Positions 58,544 to 64,000 of a stretch of DNA of 64,000 nt are shown here, in pieces. A program made the translations under genes and the position numbers. Under the pieces are notes generated by a model. It was not told where the DNA came from. It was given only the letters and a program-made list of their open reading frames with translations, and ran no database searches. The DNA is from Halorussus sp. MSC15.2 (GTDB lineage Archaea > Halobacteriota > Halobacteria > Halobacteriales > Haladaptataceae): positions 248,001 through 312,000 of the forward strand of contig NZ_VSLZ01000001.1 of the NCBI RefSeq assembly GCF_010747475.1, in the 5' to 3' direction. Every line of letters starts with the position of its first letter. Positions within the stretch are counted from its first letter, which is position 1.

Positions 58544-60355
58544 CTATTCGCCGAACGCGTTCGTCTCGATGGTATCGGTGTAGCTCATCGAGTCGAGTTC
58601 GACCGTGAACTGCTGGCCGCCGTACTCGACTACGGCGTAGTACGACACCGACAGTTCGGACCGCTCGCCGCCTTCGAGGTGGCCGACCCACCACTTCGGT
58701 ATCTGGTCGTTGTCGAGGTACGCCTTCGTGTCGATGCTACGGGTCGTCTGGCCCGGCACCGTCGTGCCGACGTGGCTCTCGTTGTCCGCCAGCACCACGT
58801 CGTTCGCTTTCACCTCGTAGCCGAACTTCACGACGGTCAGCGGTCGGGAGCGCTCGTTGGTGATTTCGCCGGAGACCACCATGGGCGTTCGGTCCATCGT
58901 CGGGTCGCCCCACTGCGAACTCATGTCGTGGAGCGTGGCGACTTTGCGACCCTGGACGGTGACCTCCTCGTCGCCGCCCGAGAACCCGCCGAGCATGTCC
59001 GTCTCGAAGGTCCGGTTCTGCGCGGGGAGTCCGACCGGTAGTTCGGCGAAGCCGAGGTCCGCGAGCGCGCGGCCCTCCGTCCGCAGGGCGGTGCGCTCGC
59101 CGTTCTCGACGTGACTGACCCACCACTGCTGGATGGTCCGGTCGCTCACGTCACCACCGAATTCGAGTTCGTTGCGGCCCGGCGCGAGCGTCGATTGCGT
59201 GCGGTCCTCGAACAGCGTCACGTCGTTGAGCGACACCCGGTACTTCGCGTCGAGCGCCACGTCGGCCAGCGTCGAGTTCGCGTCGTTGGGGTTGTTCACG
59301 ACGACGGTGTTGGAGAACCGGGTCCCCGAGTCGGTCGCCGACCAGTCGCGCTCGACCGACTCCACGACCGGCGGTTCGAAGCCGAACCCGTTCGCGCTCT
59401 CGACCGTCCGCGTGTTCGTCTCCCCGCCAGCGAGGATGTCCGTCTCGAAGATGACGCGCTGGCTGAGGAACGGAAGCGGGACGCGCCGGGTCCCGTCGTC
59501 GGTCTGCTCTATTGCGAACACCGACACGTCGAGGGTCGTCGTCTCGTCGTTTCTGATGTGGCTGACCCACCACTCGTCCAACTTCCGGTTGTCGAGCGAC
59601 GAGTTGATGTCGATGGTGCCCGTCGAGTTCGCGGCGATTTCGACGCTCCCGTTCGTGGTCCCCTCCGCGACCGTCACGTCGTTCATCGACACCTCGTAGC
59701 CGAGTTTCGAGAACGTGACCGGTGCGCCGTTGGGGTTGCGGACCGTCCCGGAGAACCGGAGCGGCGTCCGGTTCGCGGTGGCCTGACCCCACGAGGCGTC
59801 GGTCCCCACGACGGTCAGCAGCGTCCGGTCGCCGACCGTCACCGACTGGTTCGCGTCGCTGTCGAACGACGAGAGCATGTCGGTCTCGAACGTCCGGTCG
59901 CGCGACGGCAGACTCTTCGAGAGGAAGGCGGCCTCTACCGACGGTCGGACCGAGACGGTCGTCTTCTCGCCGTTGTTGATGTGGCTGGCCCACCACGCCG
60001 GTATCTTCTCGTTGTCGATGTGAGTCCGGAGCGTCACCTCGTTGCGGCCGGGCGACAGCGAGAGACCGCCGCTCGACCCCGACGCCACCGTCACGTCGTT
60101 CATCGCCACGTCGTAGGAGACGCCCGCCACGCCGGGGACGCCGACTCCGTTGGGATTGTTGACGACGATGTCGGTCCGGATGCCGGTTCGCTCCTGTGAG
60201 ACCTCGCCCCACTCGTTCTCGACCGATTCGACGGTCGGCGGTTCGGGACTCACAACGCCGGTCGAGACGGCCGCGCCGACTCCGGCGGCGGAGACGACCA
60301 GTCCGACCGCGAAGACAGCCGCTATCTTCCCGAGCGTACCACCCACGATACTCAC
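58544..60355 (-). CDS. LEA14-like (WHy-domain) protein with four tandem domains
   Basis: The 603-residue protein starts with an N-terminal signal or anchor helix (VGGTLGKIAAVFAVGLVVSAAGVGAAV). Four LEA-2/WHy-type beta domains follow in an A-B-A-B order. The A domains contain VESVENEWGEV or VESVERDWSAT and VVNNPN. The B domains contain a WGxxTxxRTPxxxSG stretch, a GYEVSMNDVTVAEG or GYEVKANDVVLADN strand, and end in a W-W-V-x-H motif (DEWWVSH, PKWWVGH). The FETDML stretch marks the A/B joints. Such proteins protect against water stress or act at the cell surface. The start is GTG at 60355, possibly 60346. Confidence 0.8.
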   Translation of the reverse strand: MSIVGGTLGKIAAVFAVGLVVSAAGVGAAVSTGVVSPEPPTVESVENEWGEVSQERTGIRTDIVVNNPNGVGVPGVAGVSYDVAMNDVTVASGSSGGLSLSPGRNEVTLRTHIDNEKIPAWWASHINNGEKTTVSVRPSVEAAFLSKSLPSRDRTFETDMLSSFDSDANQSVTVGDRTLLTVVGTDASWGQATANRTPLRFSGTVRNPNGAPVTFSKLGYEVSMNDVTVAEGTTNGSVEIAANSTGTIDINSSLDNRKLDEWWVSHIRNDETTTLDVSVFAIEQTDDGTRRVPLPFLSQRVIFETDILAGGETNTRTVESANGFGFEPPVVESVERDWSATDSGTRFSNTVVVNNPNDANSTLADVALDAKYRVSLNDVTLFEDRTQSTLAPGRNELEFGGDVSDRTIQQWWVSHVENGERTALRTEGRALADLGFAELPVGLPAQNRTFETDMLGGFSGGDEEVTVQGRKVATLHDMSSQWGDPTMDRTPMVVSGEITNERSRPLTVVKFGYEVKANDVVLADNESHVGTTVPGQTTRSIDTKAYLDNDQIPKWWVGHLEGGERSELSVSYYAVVEYGGQQFTVELDSMSYTDTIETNAFGE

Positions 60356-60566
60356 AGTACCACCCCGCGTCGCTGTTCGCGTGCCATGGGATGGGGTTTC
60401 GAACCAACACCTAAGTAATTTTCTTGCAGAGAGGACGGCAGAACTGCCAACATTCGAAGGTATTCCTCCGGTAACGTGGCCACTTCGAAGCGGTCGTTCG
60501 CTCAGCGTGACACAGAGAGTACTCGCACGACGCGTCGACGCGTTCACCGGAAAACAGACACGGAGG

Positions 60567-61547
60567 TTACTCCGACAGCACGGCGACTCGGTCGCGGGGG
60601 AGCGCGACCCCGACCTCGCCGGTCTCTGGCGGGGCCGCGGCGTAGGCGTCGAGTCGCTGACCCGCGACGTCGAGCGCGAGGCGACACCGGCCGTCCTCCC
60701 GCAGGACCCGTTCGACCGGCGCGGAGAAGTCCGGATTCCCGGGGTTTAGTTCGACGTGTTCCGGACGGACCGCGAGGTGGGTCGCTCCGTCGGCGTCGCC
60801 GAACCGCAGGCCGCCGCCGTCCCCGGGGACTGCCAGCGTCCCGGCGTCGAGTTCGAGGCAGTTCGCGCCCGTGAACCGCGCGACGAACGACAACTCGGGT
60901 CGCTCGAAGACGGCCTCGGGCGTGCCGGTCTGGACGATTCGCCCGTCGCGGATGACCGCCACGCGGTCGGCGATGGCCCGCGCCGTGGTCCGGTTGTGCG
61001 TGACGTACATCGCGGTCTCGTCGGCCAGCACGTCGGCCAGCACCTCCCGGAGCGTCTGGCGGGTCGGCACGTCGAGCGCCGAGAGCGGTTCGTCCAGCAG
61101 GAAGGCGTCGGGGCGGACCGCCAAGGCCCGCGCCAGCGCGACGCGTTGGGCCTCCCCGCCAGAGAGCGTCGGCGGGTAGCGGTCGGCGAGGTCCGCCACG
61201 CCGAACTCCGCGAGCAGGTCGTCGGGGTCGCGGGTCTCGTGGTACCTCTCGCCGAAAGCGACGTTCTCCCGGACCGTCATGTGGGGGAACAGCGCGTAGT
61301 CCTGAAAGACGAACCCGAGACCGCGGTCCTCCGGCGGCGCGTCGGTGAGGTCCCGGCCCGCGAGGGCGACCCGGCCCTCGTGGTCGTGGAACCCCGCGAC
61401 GGTTTCGAGCAGGAGGCTCTTGCCCGACCCGCTCGGCCCGAGGACGACCAGCGTCTCGCCGTCGGCGACCGAGAGGTCGGCGGTCACCTCGAAGCGGGCC
61501 GCGCCCTCCGCGGTGAAGGCCGCGGACACATCGACGTCGAGGCTCAC
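60567..61547 (-). CDS. wtpC: Tungstate/molybdate ABC transporter ATP-binding protein
   Basis: The 326-residue ATPase has Walker A (GPSGSGKS), the Q-loop VFQDYALFPHMTV, the signature LSGGEAQR, Walker B LLDEPLSALD and the switch His in YVTHNRTTA. The C-terminal ~90 residues form a TOBE-like regulatory domain (GATHLAVRPEHVEL ... PVERVLREDGRCRLALDV). The GTG start at 61547 is preceded by a GGAGGT Shine-Dalgarno (61556-61561 on the - strand). It is the last gene of the operon after WtpB and WtpA. Confidence 0.9.
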   Translation of the reverse strand: MSLDVDVSAAFTAEGAARFEVTADLSVADGETLVVLGPSGSGKSLLLETVAGFHDHEGRVALAGRDLTDAPPEDRGLGFVFQDYALFPHMTVRENVAFGERYHETRDPDDLLAEFGVADLADRYPPTLSGGEAQRVALARALAVRPDAFLLDEPLSALDVPTRQTLREVLADVLADETAMYVTHNRTTARAIADRVAVIRDGRIVQTGTPEAVFERPELSFVARFTGANCLELDAGTLAVPGDGGGLRFGDADGATHLAVRPEHVELNPGNPDFSAPVERVLREDGRCRLALDVAGQRLDAYAAAPPETGEVGVALPRDRVAVLSE

Positions 61548-61562
61548 GCTCGACCACCTCCG

Positions 61563-61631
61563 GCGCTCGCTCGTCTTCCGGTCGCTCCGGCGGCCGCCCG
61601 TCTCGCGCTCGCTCGTCGTTCGGTCGTTCCG
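61563..61631 (-). repeat. Imperfect 27-base direct repeat between permease and ATPase genes
   Basis: Copies at 61563-61589 and 61605-61631 (GCGCTCGCTCGTC followed by TCCGGTCGCTCCG or TTCGGTCGTTCCG) match at 24 of 27 positions. They occupy most of the 85-base spacer. Confidence 0.6.
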
Positions 61632-61632
61632 C

Positions 61633-62667
61633 TCACGGCCACCCTCCGTCGTCGTAGGCGACTGTTCGCACGAGCAGGAAGACGACCGCCGAGAGCGCCA
61701 GCAGGAGGGTGGCGACCGCGCCCGACCGGTCGAGTCCGGCCGAGAGGTAGGTGTTGTAGATGAAGACGGGGGCGTGCTGGGCGCTGAGGCTCCGGCCCTC
61801 GGGGAGGTAGAAGAACTCGACGCTGTAGGCGACGATGGCCACCGCGCCGAACTCCGAGACGGCCCGCGCCCACGCCAGCACCCCGCCGGTCAGGACGCCC
61901 CGCCACGCCAACGGGGCGGACACGCGCCGGAACGTCTCGAAGCGGTTCGCGCCGAGGGTCCGGGCCGCCCACTCGACGCGGGTGGGGACCGACTCGAACG
62001 CCTCGCGCGCCGCGTTCACCGCGAAGGGTGCCGAGACGAACGTCATGGCGAGCACCATCCCGAGCATCGTCTGGAGGACGGTGAACTCGAAGGTGAACTC
62101 GACGACCGGAATCGTGAATTTCACGCCGCCGAACGCGCCGCCCTTTCCGAACCCGAAGAGGATGGCGAGACCGGCGACGCTGTGGGGGACGACCAGCGGG
62201 AGGTCCACCAGACTCTCGACCAACTGCTGTCCGGGGAACCCCCGCGCGAGGACCAGCGCGAGCGGTACCCCGAGCGCGACGCTGGCTATCGCGGCGAGCA
62301 GCGGTGCGTACACCGAGAGGTAGAGCGCCCGCTGGACCGCGGGGTCGGCGGCCATCTCGGCGACCAGCGCGGGGTCCTGCCGGGCGACCAGCATCAGCAG
62401 GGGCAGGCCGAGCGCGACCAGCAGGGTGGTCCCGAGCGTGGCCGCGAGGACGCCGAACGCGCCCCGGTTCCGGTAGGCCGCGATGGCTCCGGCCGAGAGG
62501 ACCGCGAACCCGGCGTACGCCCCGGGGTAGCCGACCGCCAGCGCGGCCGCGAACGCGACGAGTTGGACCGACACGACCGCGAGGACTGCGGTCCCGGTGC
62601 CGACTCGCGGCGCTGGCGTCCCCGCGGCGGTCCTCGCGGAACTCCGATTCTCGGCGTCTGTGCTCAC
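61633..62667 (-). CDS. wtpB: Tungstate/molybdate ABC transporter permease
   Basis: The 344-residue permease carries the ABC-coupling EAA segment EWAARTLGANRFETFRRVSAPLAWRGVLTGGVLAWARAVSEFGAVAIVA (near residues 235-282), with the G-A/LGA-x-x-x-x-F core. At least nine hydrophobic segments are seen; the first ~100 residues (VLAVVSVQLVAFAAALAVGYPGAYAGFAVL) are an extension not present in compact ModB/WtpB permeases of ~230-250 residues. It lies between WtpA (gap of four bases) and WtpC. Confidence 0.88.
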   Translation of the reverse strand: MSTDAENRSSARTAAGTPAPRVGTGTAVLAVVSVQLVAFAAALAVGYPGAYAGFAVLSAGAIAAYRNRGAFGVLAATLGTTLLVALGLPLLMLVARQDPALVAEMAADPAVQRALYLSVYAPLLAAIASVALGVPLALVLARGFPGQQLVESLVDLPLVVPHSVAGLAILFGFGKGGAFGGVKFTIPVVEFTFEFTVLQTMLGMVLAMTFVSAPFAVNAAREAFESVPTRVEWAARTLGANRFETFRRVSAPLAWRGVLTGGVLAWARAVSEFGAVAIVAYSVEFFYLPEGRSLSAQHAPVFIYNTYLSAGLDRSGAVATLLLALSAVVFLLVRTVAYDDGGWP

Positions 62668-62671
62668 GGTT

Positions 62672-63769
62672 TCACAGTTGGAGCGGTCCCACTGAAGCTT
62701 TTGCTTCCGCGTGCCGGGCCACGCGGTCGGGCACGTCGCCGTCCTTCGTGACGACCGCGGGTTGCTTCGGGATGAGACCGTTGTCCTTCAGAATCTTCCG
62801 GCCCGGTTCGGTTATCATGTACTCGACCCACTGCGCGCCCCGGGCGGGCGCCTCGGCCACGCTCGGCACGGTGATGCCGTACGCGATTGGCGCGCCGACG
62901 TACTCGGTGCCGCCCGCGTTCACCGTCGCCTTCGCGTAGTGCTTCGCGTACTTCTGGCTCAGTTTCGAGAGGTCCACGTGGGGCTGGAGGTCCACGTACG
63001 GCATCCCCGACTGAGTGGCGATGGACCGGTAGTAGAGGGCGTAGTCGAGTTTGCCGGACTTCAACTGGCCCTCCAGTTTGGTCTCGGTCCCGGTCGGGAC
63101 GGTCATGTTGTCCCGTATCTTCTGGAAGGTCTGGTCGTCGTAGAGGCGATTTCCGTCCAACTGCTCCTTTCCCAACTGCATCGCCATGACCGCGCGGTAG
63201 CCGCCGGGGTCGATGGCCGGGTCGCTGTGGCCCACCGTCACGTCGTCGCGCGAGAGGATTTCCCACCAGTTGTCCGGGCCGATTTCGTCGGCACCGGGCG
63301 AGTCCTCGCGGTACTGGAGCGACATCGCGTTGGTGGCGAAGACGGCGTACCAACTGCCGTAGTCGGGCACCACGCGGTCCCGGATGAGCCGGAAGTCCGA
63401 GACGCCCAGTACGTCGGCTTTCCGGCCCTGTGCGGTGATTTTCTTCGTGGACGCGACCGACCCCTTCGCCTCTCGATTCACCGTCACGCCGTACTCATCC
63501 TCGAACTTCGGTTCGGCCGCACTGAACGGCGGCGCGAGACTTCCGGCGTGGAAGACGGTCATCGAGTCGGCGAGCGGCGTCGCGGTGTCGTCGGCCTCCT
63601 CGGTGGTCACCGCTTCGTCGGTCTCGGTCCCGGCGTCGGTGGTCGTCTCGTCCGTCGCTGTCCCGTCGGACGACTGGCCGCCGATACACCCGGCGAGTCC
63701 CCCGAGTCCGACCGCGCCGAGCGCGCCGGTCGCCTTCAGCAGGGCGCGCCGAGAGCGTTGTTCCCTCAT
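62672..63769 (-). CDS. wtpA: Tungstate/molybdate-binding lipoprotein
   Basis: The 365-residue protein has a Tat/lipobox leader (SRRALLKATGALGAVGLGGLAGCIGG), a Thr/Asp/Glu-rich linker and the WtpA/ModA-type binding core: MTVFHAGSLAPPFSAAEPKFEDEYG with the HAGSL oxyanion loop, GSVASTKKITAQGRKADVLGVSDFRLI, VGHSDPAIDPGGYRAVM, and YALYYRSIATQSGMPYV. It captures tungstate or molybdate outside the membrane. The ATG at 63769 is preferred over an upstream GTG at 63775. A ModE-like gene is divergent 65 bases upstream. Confidence 0.9.
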   Translation of the reverse strand: MREQRSRRALLKATGALGAVGLGGLAGCIGGQSSDGTATDETTTDAGTETDEAVTTEEADDTATPLADSMTVFHAGSLAPPFSAAEPKFEDEYGVTVNREAKGSVASTKKITAQGRKADVLGVSDFRLIRDRVVPDYGSWYAVFATNAMSLQYREDSPGADEIGPDNWWEILSRDDVTVGHSDPAIDPGGYRAVMAMQLGKEQLDGNRLYDDQTFQKIRDNMTVPTGTETKLEGQLKSGKLDYALYYRSIATQSGMPYVDLQPHVDLSKLSQKYAKHYAKATVNAGGTEYVGAPIAYGITVPSVAEAPARGAQWVEYMITEPGRKILKDNGLIPKQPAVVTKDGDVPDRVARHAEAKASVGPLQL

Positions 63770-63834
63770 AGACACAACCCCGTTCTATCGCCCGAGACAT
63801 AACGGTTTTGCTCCCCCGCACCGTCGGTCGCGGT

Positions 63835-64000
63835 ATGGACGCCGGATTCGAGGCCCACCTCCGGGCCGACGGGGTGGAGTTCGACGCCGCGGACGCCGAA
63901 CTCCTCAGGGCGGTGGACGACGAGGGGTCACTCAACCGGGCGGCCGACGCCCTCGGGCGGTCGTACTCCCGCGCCCACCAGCGACTCACCGCGCTGGAAG
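63835..64000 (+). CDS. ModE-like winged-helix regulator, N-terminal part (runs off the window)
   Basis: The first 55 residues are FEAHLRADGVEFDAADAELLRAVDDEGSLNRAADALGRSYSRAHQRLTALE, a LysR/ModE-type winged helix in which LNRAADALGRSYSRAHQRL is the recognition part. ModE-type regulators sense molybdate or tungstate. The divergent arrangement with wtpABC supports control of the transporter. The gene is cut by the right end. Confidence 0.75.
   Translation, partial: MDAGFEAHLRADGVEFDAADAELLRAVDDEGSLNRAADALGRSYSRAHQRLTALE

Overview
The window reads as chromosomal DNA of an extremely halophilic archaeon (class Halobacteria). The grounds are high-GC coding sequence, strongly acidic proteins, many Tat (twin-arginine) signal peptides, an archaeosortase-type PGF-CTERM tail, a bat-type HTH regulator and a HalOD1-like protein, the archaeal replication and repair proteins PriL and Hjc, an Agl23-type protein, and promoters whose TATA-like boxes sit about 25-33 nt before the start codon (leaderless style). 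The genus cannot be fixed from the sequence alone. I see no rRNA, tRNA, CRISPR array or intact insertion sequence.

Layout. 0-8.8 kb: a membrane protein related to M48 peptidases whose zinc motif is lost, an SAH/5'-deoxyadenosine deaminase and SAH hydrolase (methyl-cycle recycling) flanking a secreted repeat protein, two regulators, an alpha/beta hydrolase, a Rid protein and the Holliday junction resolvase Hjc. 9-14.3 kb: a SWIM zinc-finger protein, primase large subunit, small proteins, an EamA-type membrane protein and seryl-tRNA synthetase. 14.4-17 kb: an A+T-richer accessory island with a cysteine-rich HExxH metalloprotease, a Tat-exported protein and a lipoprotein. 17-31 kb: metabolic genes, a solitary N6-adenine DNA methyltransferase, a frameshifted Na+/H+ antiporter, an aldehyde:ferredoxin oxidoreductase and an exported sugar dehydrogenase.

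31.2-37.9 kb is the most interesting part. It holds an EboC-like UbiA prenyltransferase, a TIM-barrel isomerase and a TatD-family hydrolase in one tight operon. Divergent from it are an inositol-3-phosphate-synthase-like cyclase overlapping a nucleotide-pyrophosphatase/phosphodiesterase, and then a second TIM-barrel isomerase. This gene set matches the bacterial and algal ebo (EDB) metabolite cluster, except that EboA is absent and the sugar-phosphate cyclase is of the inositol-phosphate-synthase type instead of the dehydroquinate-synthase type (EboD). A 16-bp perfect inverted repeat lies inside it.

38-48.3 kb: thiolase, Agl23-like protein, an AAA ATPase, a second accessory island (Tat protein plus Tat-exported chymotrypsin-like protease), a PhnP-like MBL hydrolase, a PGF-CTERM arylsulfotransferase and a duplicated-domain lipoprotein. 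48.3-64 kb has a molybdenum/tungsten-cofactor theme: YqeC, MobA, a second AOR paralogue that is frameshifted and lacks the iron-sulfur cysteines, and at the right end a tungstate/molybdate ABC transporter (wtpABC-like) divergent from a ModE-like regulator. Together with the AOR at 27-29 kb these would supply metal and pterin cofactor to tungsto/molybdo-enzymes. Between them lie an orphan ABC solute-binding protein, a universal stress protein, a PIN-domain protein with an overlapping 42-residue partner, and a four-domain LEA14-like protein.
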